IMG/VR virus record: IMGVR_UViG_3300025319_000423
Location: 1 to 21,657 of that record
Length of the DNA stretch: 21,657 bases
DNA from: a virus
Direction: 5' to 3' (one strand)
Part shown: one piece after another, positions 1 to 6,369 of the stretch
Layout: each line of letters opens with the position of its first letter
Numbering within the stretch: the first letter of the stretch is position 1
The notes under the pieces: model-generated
Told to the model about the DNA's origin: nothing
Database searches by the model: none
What the model saw: the letters and a program-made list of their open reading frames with translations, nothing else
Position numbers and translations under genes: made by a program

Positions 1-542
1 CGGACCTGTCTACTGCTGGTGTCGCCTCTGAGGAAGCCTTCGGTACGGGCTCACTCTGGGCCGAGGTGTCTGTCTCCGGGCTTCCGTCGGAAGAGACATT
101 CGGTACTCCGACCGTAAGCATCGATGTCTTCCTGACCGACGCTGGAGGAATAGCATCGGCCGAGGCAATTGGAACGGCCGAACTCGCCATTCTGGTAGAG
201 CCAGCAGGGATACTGAGCGAGGAACTGTTTGGTACTCCGGCGGTTTCGGTCGCCTACTCTGTCTCTCCCTACGGCATCAGCTCCGAGGAGGCGTTTGGGA
301 CGGCCACCGTAGCCATCCAGTACATGATCCGCCAGAGAGCCAAGGACAAGACAGGGAAAGGCATAGAGAACGTCACGGCCATTCTGTTCGATGCAACCAC
401 TTATTCCGTAGAGGCCCAGGGCGTGACGGATTCGGAGGGGTGGGTTTCCCTCCCGACGCCAGACAATACGAACTTGCATTTCATACTGTTCTTCAAAGAC
501 GGTCTCGCGGCTGTCAGCAAACGAACCCTGGTGGGCGCGTGA
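1..542 (+). CDS. Repeat-bearing virion/fibre-type protein with C-terminal carboxypeptidase-regulatory-like domain (5' partial)
   Basis: The reading frame is open from the first bases (codons from position 3) to TGA at 540-542, so the N-terminus lies outside the window. The visible 179 residues begin with five degenerate repeats built on a core like GI(A/S)SEEAFGT followed by alternating V/S/A residues typical of beta strands; cores start at nt 27, 87, 156, 216 and 282. Similar GIxSAEAFG repeats are known from phage structural proteins. The last ~70 residues, from RAKDKTGKGIENV to the stop, look like a carboxypeptidase-regulatory or Cna-B-type beta sandwich (a GKGIENVTAILFD strand, then a TDSEGW turn). 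A tail, fibre or head-appendage role with ligand binding is likely but inferred. The next gene starts directly after the stop in the same frame. Confidence 0.6.
   Translation, partial: DLSTAGVASEEAFGTGSLWAEVSVSGLPSEETFGTPTVSIDVFLTDAGGIASAEAIGTAELAILVEPAGILSEELFGTPAVSVAYSVSPYGISSEEAFGTATVAIQYMIRQRAKDKTGKGIENVTAILFDATTYSVEAQGVTDSEGWVSLPTPDNTNLHFILFFKDGLAAVSKRTLVGA
27..302 (+). repeat. Five imperfect coding repeats, 60-69 bp period (SEEAFGT core)
   Basis: The heptapeptide cores SEEAFGT, SEETFGT, SAEAIGT, SEELFGT and SEEAFGT start at nt 27, 87, 156, 216 and 282. Spacing is 60, 69, 60 and 66 bp (20, 23, 20 and 22 residues). All units are in frame and diverged at the DNA level, so this is an old protein repeat rather than a recent DNA duplication. 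More units may lie upstream of the window. Confidence 0.75.
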
Positions 543-866
543 GTGGACGAGTTGTTTCTTTTCCAGGACGAGGGGGGCGAAGAACTGACCCTCTTGGATT
601 TCTCTATCCAGGAGATCATCGCCATCCTTGGAGGGAGACGGAAAGCGCCGCAGGCCTTTGCGCCACATGTTGTGGAACGGAAACGGACCACGGAGCAGGA
701 AGAGCAACTGCGCCTGCTGAGACTGCTAAACCAGGCGAATGATGCCAAGAGCCTCAAGAAGTGGCAGGAGGCGGAAAACGAGGCGGCCAGGAAGAAGCAT
801 AGCCAACTTGTGGTTGGACGACTTCGCCGGGAGGCGGACATAAAGAAGCTTCGGGGAAAGAGATAG
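543..866 (+). CDS. Small charged, predicted alpha-helical protein of unknown function
   Basis: 107 residues, starting with GTG immediately after the TGA of the upstream gene and in the same frame. No other Met occurs in the protein and no clear Shine-Dalgarno precedes the start, so expression probably depends on reinitiation by ribosomes that have just terminated. The N-terminal half is acidic and hydrophobic (MDELFLFQDEGGEELTLLDF). Residues ~48-107 are rich in E, K, R, Q and L with a heptad-like pattern, suggesting a coiled coil with a very basic end (RREADIKKLRGKR). I do not recognise a family. The position after a repeat-bearing virion protein suggests a structural or chaperone role, but that is only a guess. 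It ends in TAG, overlapping the next gene by one base (TAGTG). Confidence 0.55.
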   Translation: MDELFLFQDEGGEELTLLDFSIQEIIAILGGRRKAPQAFAPHVVERKRTTEQEEQLRLLRLLNQANDAKSLKKWQEAENEAARKKHSQLVVGRLRREADIKKLRGKR

Positions 867-1444
867 TGTGGGCCGGCAAGCTGGGAGATGACTACACCCG
901 CAGGAACATGACAGGAGACCAGACCGCCTTCTTTGCGCCGATTGTGACCCTGACGGGACCACTGGAGTCGGCGATCGAGTTTGGCCCGAATGTTGGATTG
1001 AATCTGTCTGCACTTAGACGGATATTCCCGCAGATTGAGGTTGCCGGCGTAGAGGTAAATCAAGGGGCTTGTGCGGAACTGCAAAAGAGGATCCCGGACG
1101 CCGTGGTTTACCAGTGCCCGGCAGATAGATTTGAAACCGAGAGAACCTATGACCTTGCGCTTACCAAGTCCTTCCTCATCCACATTCCCCCGCAGGAACT
1201 GGATGCGGTTACTGCTAGGCTCTACCAGTGTGTTCGACGGTGGCTACTCCTGGCGGAATACTATAACCCGAGACTCGTGGAGGCTCATTACCGCAATACT
1301 GTCTTGTGGAAGCGGGACTTTGCAGGAGAGATGCTGGACAGATACCCAGACCTACAACTCGTGGCCCACGGGTTCAGTTACCACCTAGATGAATTCCCCC
1401 AGGATGACATCACTTGGTTTCTGCTAAAACGTGCGCCATCGTAG
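866..1444 (+). CDS. SAM-dependent methyltransferase of the pseudaminic-acid-biosynthesis-associated methylase family
   Basis: 192 residues, GTG start preceded by a GGGGAAAGAG ribosome binding site. The N-terminus MWAGKLGDDYTRRN matches the W-G-xFG-xxY-xRN opening of this family, which supports the start. SAM-binding motif I is AIEFGPNVGLNL (residues 36-47), followed by the acidic strand end GVEVN (61-65). DLALTKSFLIHIPP (96-109) corresponds to the post-motif strand. EYYNP (131-135) and LWKRDFAGEMLDRYP (147-161) are characteristic of the family (TIGR03587-type), and the C-terminal DDITWFLLKR matches its usual ending. In bacteria such genes sit in pseudaminic acid clusters and are thought to methylate the sugar or an intermediate. 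Here it would tailor a nonulosonic acid handled by the NeuB- and NeuA-like proteins farther along. The exact substrate is unknown. Confidence 0.8.
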   Translation: MWAGKLGDDYTRRNMTGDQTAFFAPIVTLTGPLESAIEFGPNVGLNLSALRRIFPQIEVAGVEVNQGACAELQKRIPDAVVYQCPADRFETERTYDLALTKSFLIHIPPQELDAVTARLYQCVRRWLLLAEYYNPRLVEAHYRNTVLWKRDFAGEMLDRYPDLQLVAHGFSYHLDEFPQDDITWFLLKRAPS

Positions 1445-2025
1445 GGAATGGGCCGAGCGTCACTCCGGGGTTGCTGGAGGCTATCGGGTGCCCATCATTT
1501 GGCCTGAACGCCGTGGCTTCGATTTACCCCCAGACAACTTGGCGGCCGACGCACTACCTGTTGGGTTGGTCCCAGGGGGACGGGGGGCTTTCCGCTCTCC
1601 CGCTAATTCTTGAGTCGGTGGCACTGGGAATACCGAGTTACATCCCGCATCACTGGGGAGAGAGGGTCATGGGGCCAAACGTTTTTCTCTACGGGATGCA
1701 CAAGGGACCCGAGTGGGCGACGCACACAACTTCCCTTTTCGGGGGGCATACCTCCGTCTACCTGGCCGCCCAGATGGCTACTGTGTTGGGCTTCAGCCAC
1801 GTCCTGTTCATGGGGTTGGACGGACTGAAACCGAGACATGGAAGGGACCCCAACCATATGACAGATAACTACTACGAGTTCGACGAGGACTTATCCGCTA
1901 AAGATGCGGCCATAGCGAATGCGGGCATGTTTGCCGGCTACATCCAGATGGTTGGGCTGATGAAGGACCGCGGCGTAACGTGTGATTTCGTTGTGCCGCC
2001 AAATAGAATAGGTCTTGAGTTTTGA
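1414..2025 (+). CDS. MptE-like / Maf / GT42-sialyltransferase-like Rossmann-fold protein (putative glycosyltransferase)
   Basis: 203 residues, TTG start overlapping the methylase by 31 bp; AGGA lies 9 nt upstream and no ATG or GTG is available before the first conserved motif. The N-terminus has CAIVGNGPSV (residues 7-16), the nucleotide-binding signature shared by DUF115/MptE-like proteins, Maf flagellin glycosyltransferases and GT42 sialyltransferases. It continues with GLNA (30-33) and TWRPTHYL (42-49, a typical 'states where the entity is' strand). SVYLAAQMATVLGFSHVLFM (114-133) is then followed by GLDG and DPNHMTDNYY (145-154), again as in MptE-like proteins. Maf proteins transfer pseudaminic or legionaminic acid, and this gene directly follows a pseudaminic-type methylase, so a nonulosonic-acid transferase role is attractive but inferred. 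Many phage MptE-like proteins have no proven activity. It ends in TTTGA, overlapping the terminase start (TTGA). Confidence 0.6.
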   Translation: MVSAKTCAIVGNGPSVTPGLLEAIGCPSFGLNAVASIYPQTTWRPTHYLLGWSQGDGGLSALPLILESVALGIPSYIPHHWGERVMGPNVFLYGMHKGPEWATHTTSLFGGHTSVYLAAQMATVLGFSHVLFMGLDGLKPRHGRDPNHMTDNYYEFDEDLSAKDAAIANAGMFAGYIQMVGLMKDRGVTCDFVVPPNRIGLEF

Positions 2026-3551
2026 CCGACGAGCAGAACGTTCCGCTAACCGAACTGGCCCTTATGGTGACCCTGGCGAGAATAGATTCTCCCGAGGGAT
2101 ACGAGGCGTTCTATACGCTCATCCAGGGATTTCCCCCTCCCCTCCATGCCCGCAAGTGGATCAAGGACATCTTCCAGGCGAAGACGGACGGTAGGGGATT
2201 GGTCATCGAGGCGTTCCGGGGGTCTACCAAGACCACTACCCTTACGGTCATTTTCGTGGCGCACCAGATTGGTCTTCACCCGGAGAAGTCAAACTTGATT
2301 GTTGGCCTGAACGACGCCGCCGCCAAGAAGCGGGGGGCGTCTAAAATAGCCGACATCATCGAATACAACAAGGCGTGGAAACTCATCTTCCCCCACATCA
2401 TCAAAGACGAGAAGCGGGGGTGGGGAGATAACGGCTACTGGGTTCAAGATACCAGCATCCCCTACGATGAGTGGAGCCGCAAACTTGGCCTGGACTACAC
2501 TCTCTCTGGCTGGGGCTATACCTCCGGCGCCCTAGTTGGAATGCACCCCACGGGGACATTGGTGATTGATGACATCCACGGCGACGAGAACACCTCTTCC
2601 CCCAGACAGTTGGAAGAGGTCATGGACATCATCAAGGGCACCCTTATGCCTACCCTGGTTCCCGGTGCGTTCCACATTGTGGTGGGAACTCCCTGGGTGG
2701 AGGGGGACGCCATCTCCTATTTCAAAGCACTGCCGACGATGTTTCACCACATCCGCACGCCCCTATTGAGCGGGGAGAAGTCGGTCTGGCCCGAGGTGTT
2801 CACCGAAGAGGAAGTTACCAACCGGAAGGCCGCCAGCGGGGCCGTTGAATTCGCCCGCATGTACATGCTGGATTTGGAAGCGGCCAAGGGCCACAACCTC
2901 AAGAAGGAGTGGCTGGGATACTTCAACTACGAGGACATCAAAGAGGACTGGCCCGTCTTCATGGGCAATGACTATGCCTCTACCTCGGACAGAATGAAGC
3001 AAAAGAAACGGGACGACAACGCCATCTGCTGGGGCAGACTGACCCCTCGGGGAGACCTGGTTTTGATTGACGGCGACGCCGAGCAGATGTCCCAGGCTGA
3101 AGCGTATCAAAGGATTATTGCAAGAGCCTCTTCTTTCCCGACGCTGCAACAGATCGGCATTGAGAGCATTGGGAAGGGGGAGGAGTTCTACGAACTGTTG
3201 GCACAGGCGCCGATCTTCATGCCCATCGTTCCCATTCCCTCGCACACGGGACTGGCGAGGTCGAAGGGCGGCAGGTTCGAGAAGGTGTTGGCCCCCATGT
3301 TCCAGAGAAGGCGTGTTCTGATTTCCACGAGGCAGACGCCGTTTCTGAAGAAGTTCGTGGACCAGTGGATTTCGTGGGACGGTTCGGGGAATTCCGGGGA
3401 CGACACCCTGGATGCAGTTTACATGATGACCAAGGCGGCGGAGGGCTTCATTGCCCTGCCCGCATTGCAGGTCTCGGCGGAGAGCCCGCTGTATTTCGAG
3501 AAGAAGAAGATGGTCAATCCATGGGCCATCTTGGGGAGAGGCAATGGCTGA
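2022..3551 (+). CDS. terL: Terminase large subunit (DNA-packaging ATPase/nuclease)
   Basis: 509 residues, TTG start in a 4-bp TTGA overlap with the upstream gene. The protein pumps phage DNA into the prohead through the portal and cuts the concatemer. The ATPase half has the Walker A variant FRGSTKTT (residues 65-72), Walker B LVIDD (180-184) and the coupling motif VVGTPW (220-225). The RNase H-like nuclease half starts near FMGNDYA (D317) and contains DLVLID (D350) and IGIES (E381). The late acidic motif is GDDTLDA (D460, D461, D464). Length and domain order are normal for the family. The last 8 bp overlap the portal gene, the usual terminase-portal arrangement. No small terminase subunit is recognisable in the window; it may lie upstream. 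Confidence 0.93.
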   Translation: MTDEQNVPLTELALMVTLARIDSPEGYEAFYTLIQGFPPPLHARKWIKDIFQAKTDGRGLVIEAFRGSTKTTTLTVIFVAHQIGLHPEKSNLIVGLNDAAAKKRGASKIADIIEYNKAWKLIFPHIIKDEKRGWGDNGYWVQDTSIPYDEWSRKLGLDYTLSGWGYTSGALVGMHPTGTLVIDDIHGDENTSSPRQLEEVMDIIKGTLMPTLVPGAFHIVVGTPWVEGDAISYFKALPTMFHHIRTPLLSGEKSVWPEVFTEEEVTNRKAASGAVEFARMYMLDLEAAKGHNLKKEWLGYFNYEDIKEDWPVFMGNDYASTSDRMKQKKRDDNAICWGRLTPRGDLVLIDGDAEQMSQAEAYQRIIARASSFPTLQQIGIESIGKGEEFYELLAQAPIFMPIVPIPSHTGLARSKGGRFEKVLAPMFQRRRVLISTRQTPFLKKFVDQWISWDGSGNSGDDTLDAVYMMTKAAEGFIALPALQVSAESPLYFEKKKMVNPWAILGRGNG

Positions 3552-5433
3552 TCTGAAGAAAGACATTATGCGCAAGGCCAGGCAGATGGTCGATGCGGAT
3601 AAGACCCTCCACAGATATCAGGAGGAGTACGAGCGCATGGCACGCCTGGATTGGACGCCCCCTGGCGCGTTAGGGCAGTTTGCGTTCATTCGGGGAAGAC
3701 CCTCCACGGCACCTTACGATGCTCTTCGGGGGGCAGTCAGGGCGATGGCGAACCTCCAACCAAGGATAACCGTCCATCCGGCGACGGTTCTGAAGGCCCT
3801 GAAGGGGGGAGACGACAAGAGCCTTGAGGCGAGGAAGCTGGCCAACCAGTGGGAGACGACCTTCCGCTGGGTGCTGGACAGACTGATAAAGCGGTCGCCC
3901 ACGTTCCTGTCTGACATTGTCTGGTCTTCCGTGTTGTACCATGAGGTGAATGGGCAACCCATTCACCTCCCTACGCAGAAGAGAATTGCCGATACCCTCC
4001 GGGGGACAAAGGGCGAGGCGGCTATGCGGATGGGCGACTGGGGGGTGAAACTGGCAGATCCCAAGACGGTGGATGTGAGGTATTCCAACTACGGCACCGA
4101 TGCGGTTCTTTCGGTTGCACTGAGGGATGCCAGGTGGGTCTCGGAGTTCTGGGGCCATGAAGCCATTGCGGCGCAGATTGAGAAGAACCCCGACTTTGCC
4201 ACAGAGCCTTTCCTGGAGTGCGACTACGTCGATTACGAGAACCGCTTTGTGTGGGCTGTTCAGAGCAATTCGGTTAGCGAGATTGAGGACCTGAAGTACA
4301 CCCTTCTTGAGCCGCAACCCTGGCTGGGGAGGGAGGTTCCCTTCCTGCCGTGGATCAACGTCGCGGGGGGCACCAAGGTTGACTTAGCTCCAGAGCACCA
4401 GAGACGACCGCTGCTCTACCCTGTATTGCAGACGGGCCTATGGATCAATGCCAACGTCATGGGCACCATCATGCAGTCGGTGGCAATTGCAGAAGCGGCG
4501 GCCGCCAGGAACATTGTGAAGGGCGCAGGCGCAGCGGATGTCGAGGTTGACTACGGAGAAATTGGCGGACGTATCAACCTTACGCCTTTCCAGACCTACG
4601 AGAGAATACAGCAACTAAGTCTGGACCCGCAGATCCGAGAGATGTTCGACCGCACCGACGAGGCTATCAGGCGGGCCACGGTGTCGGATGTTCTGGTAAC
4701 TGGGCAGCCGATGGGAACCGACCAGACGTTCGCCGGCTTCAACCTCCAGGTTATACAAGCTCTTGCTTCTCTGGGGGATTTCAAGAACGTCGCCCAATTG
4801 TTTATTGCCCGATTACTGGAGCACATGCTTCTTCTGGCGCACTACACCGGCGGAGAAATCTCCGGATACGGCAAAGACGACAAGGTCTACACCATTGATA
4901 GCGAGGACATCGACCCCGAGGGAATCTACATCGACGTAGAGTTGACCACTGACTCTCCGGTGGACCGCCAGCAAAGAGTGAACTCGGCCATGAACCTGGC
5001 CAATTCGGAGAATCTACCCATGTCCCCGCGGTCTCTGTTGGAGTTCCTTGGAGTGACAGACCCCGAGGGCGAAATTAGGGACTGGATGAAGCACCGTGTC
5101 AGAATGGCCGACCTGATGGGCAAGCTGAAGAAGATCGAACTGACGGTCTCCGGAGAAATCGAGCAGATGGCCGCCCAGATGGCGCAGCAGATGGTTCAGG
5201 ACCAGATGAAACAACAGCAGGCTCCGGAGGGTGGCGGTATGATGCCCGGTATGATGGGCACCGGAAGCCCTCCCGAGAACATGATGGCTCCTCCTGGGAT
5301 GCCCGGAGTTGAGGGGCAGGGGGTAAATCCGGCCGCCGGAGGAATGCCCCCCGCTATGGCTAACCCGATGGGGAATACGTTCGAGGGTCAGACGGGAATG
5401 AGCAGGGGCGGTCAAGAACTGGCGGGGCCCTAA
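3544..5433 (+). CDS. Portal protein
   Basis: 629 residues. I chose ATG 3544 because GGGGAG (3533-3538) lies 5 nt upstream and MADLKKDIMRK is a normal portal N-terminus; an ATG 93 bp upstream would add a Cys/Arg-rich stretch that is a shadow of the terminase frame. Its place right after the terminase, its size, the helical N-terminal region (YQEEYERMARLDW), the aromatic central part and the stem-like helices (EMFDRTDEAIRRATVSDVLVTGQ) fit the phage portal family, the dodecameric ring at the DNA-entry vertex. From about residue 535 the C-terminus becomes low-complexity: repeated QMA/QQM, then a Met-Pro-Gly-rich tail that is probably disordered and inside the head. The call rests on context and general features rather than a single catalytic motif. 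Confidence 0.85.
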   Translation: MADLKKDIMRKARQMVDADKTLHRYQEEYERMARLDWTPPGALGQFAFIRGRPSTAPYDALRGAVRAMANLQPRITVHPATVLKALKGGDDKSLEARKLANQWETTFRWVLDRLIKRSPTFLSDIVWSSVLYHEVNGQPIHLPTQKRIADTLRGTKGEAAMRMGDWGVKLADPKTVDVRYSNYGTDAVLSVALRDARWVSEFWGHEAIAAQIEKNPDFATEPFLECDYVDYENRFVWAVQSNSVSEIEDLKYTLLEPQPWLGREVPFLPWINVAGGTKVDLAPEHQRRPLLYPVLQTGLWINANVMGTIMQSVAIAEAAAARNIVKGAGAADVEVDYGEIGGRINLTPFQTYERIQQLSLDPQIREMFDRTDEAIRRATVSDVLVTGQPMGTDQTFAGFNLQVIQALASLGDFKNVAQLFIARLLEHMLLLAHYTGGEISGYGKDDKVYTIDSEDIDPEGIYIDVELTTDSPVDRQQRVNSAMNLANSENLPMSPRSLLEFLGVTDPEGEIRDWMKHRVRMADLMGKLKKIELTVSGEIEQMAAQMAQQMVQDQMKQQQAPEGGGMMPGMMGTGSPPENMMAPPGMPGVEGQGVNPAAGGMPPAMANPMGNTFEGQTGMSRGGQELAGP

Positions 5434-5711
5434 TGTACACCGAGAGAGAGTATGACATCATGCTCCTGGAGGCCCAGGAGGAAAACGACAAGCTGATACA
5501 AGAAGTCGCCCTGGAACTATTAGGGAACAGGGCGAAGAGGATGGTGAAGAATGGCGAAATTGACAGGGGGAACGACATCCCGGAAGCCGGGCCGAACGCC
5601 CCCGGTGGTGGACCCGCGGCGGCCCCTCCCGCCGATCAAGCCGCCGCCGGTCCCGGTGGTAACCCCGCGGGGGACGTTTACGCCGGGGGTCCAACCGTGG
5701 GTCAACCCTAG
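5433..5711 (+). CDS. Small protein with helical head and Gly/Pro/Ala-rich tail, unknown function
   Basis: 92 residues, ATG overlapping the portal stop by one base (TAATG), so it is translationally coupled to the portal. Residues 1-45 are charged and probably helical (MYTEREYDIMLLEAQEENDK, then a basic stretch ending in RAKRMVKNGE). Residues 46-92 are a low-complexity Gly/Pro/Ala segment. The last 161 bp overlap, in another frame, the start of the next gene. I do not recognise a family. Position after the portal suggests a minor head or connector component. The G/P/A tail could be real or could mark the place where translation shifts into the next frame. Confidence 0.5.
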   Translation: MYTEREYDIMLLEAQEENDKLIQEVALELLGNRAKRMVKNGEIDRGNDIPEAGPNAPGGGPAAAPPADQAAAGPGGNPAGDVYAGGPTVGQP

Positions 5712-6369
5712 GGCCGCAGAAAGTGCCGCCATTGGGCAGGCCGTTGCCGGTGCCATCAATACGGTTGCCGGGGCCATAACTACTGGTCCCGGCGGACAAG
5801 TCGGACGGGGAAGTATTGGCGTTGGCGACTGGCGAAATCTTGCGGTAAACATCCCCTCGGCAATTCCAACCAGAACGGTTGGTCCCGCGGGGCGTGCGGG
5901 GTTGCCGGCGGGTGCGGGATTTACTACGGGTATGGCCGCGCAGGGGGAGACACAGCGCCTCCTCACTGCCCGCTATGGAGCGCCCACGGGGCAACAGGCG
6001 GAGACGCAGCGCATTCTGGCGGGACGTTATGGGGCATCTCGCACCGCCGCAATGCAGGCGGCACAGCAGGATCGGGAGCAGGCCTATGTCCTGATGGCTC
6101 GTTATGGAATGGCCCCCCCAGAATTGATACCGGGAACTTCTTCTTACCAGGAGCGGCAGCGTACTCTCACTGCCCGTTACAGCGCGCAAGCCCCCACCAT
6201 TGCCACGATGGGCGGACAAGCCAAGAGAAAACTTAGGCCAACTATTGATACTGGCGGATATGGCCAGGGGGATGACGGCGGAAGCTATGGTGGTGGCGGA
6301 GGTGGCGGGGGTGGATACGCCGGATACGGCGGCGGTAATGGGCTAATCAACTGGAGAATTGGATACTGA
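5551..6369 (+). CDS. Pro-rich / RYG-repeat / Gly-rich putative virion protein
   Basis: 272 residues if ATG 5551 is used (AGAGG at 5536-5540, 10 nt upstream). No ATG or GTG occurs in frame between 5701 and 5932, so the gene very likely begins inside its neighbour. Domains: Pro-rich segment (residues ~13-53, including LPPIKPPPVPVV); Ala/Gly-rich possible membrane-active stretch (57-80); four repeats of a Q(R/A)xL(T/A)ARYGA type unit at about 133-144, 151-162, 175-187 and 201-212; a basic patch (KRKLRP); then a Gly/Tyr-rich tail (235-263) ending in NWRIGY. Such composition is common in small phage virion proteins of unknown role. It ends TGATG, overlapping the giant gene by one base. No function can be assigned. 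Confidence 0.55.
   Translation: MAKLTGGTTSRKPGRTPPVVDPRRPLPPIKPPPVPVVTPRGTFTPGVQPWVNPRAAESAAIGQAVAGAINTVAGAITTGPGGQVGRGSIGVGDWRNLAVNIPSAIPTRTVGPAGRAGLPAGAGFTTGMAAQGETQRLLTARYGAPTGQQAETQRILAGRYGASRTAAMQAAQQDREQAYVLMARYGMAPPELIPGTSSYQERQRTLTARYSAQAPTIATMGGQAKRKLRPTIDTGGYGQGDDGGSYGGGGGGGGGYAGYGGGNGLINWRIGY

Noticed and set aside
3451-3543. Earlier ATG for the portal protein
   Set aside because: The extra residues are Cys/Arg-rich and mirror the terminase frame, while ATG 3544 has a strong GGGGAG site at the right distance.
5458-6219. Long open frame on the - strand opposite the small Pro/Gly-rich genes
   Set aside because: It lies entirely over well-supported + strand genes, has Arg/Pro-rich composition typical of antisense shadows in GC-rich DNA, and no start-site signal fits. 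The same holds for the other - strand frames (e.g. 401-1183, 2763-3575, 3670-4317).
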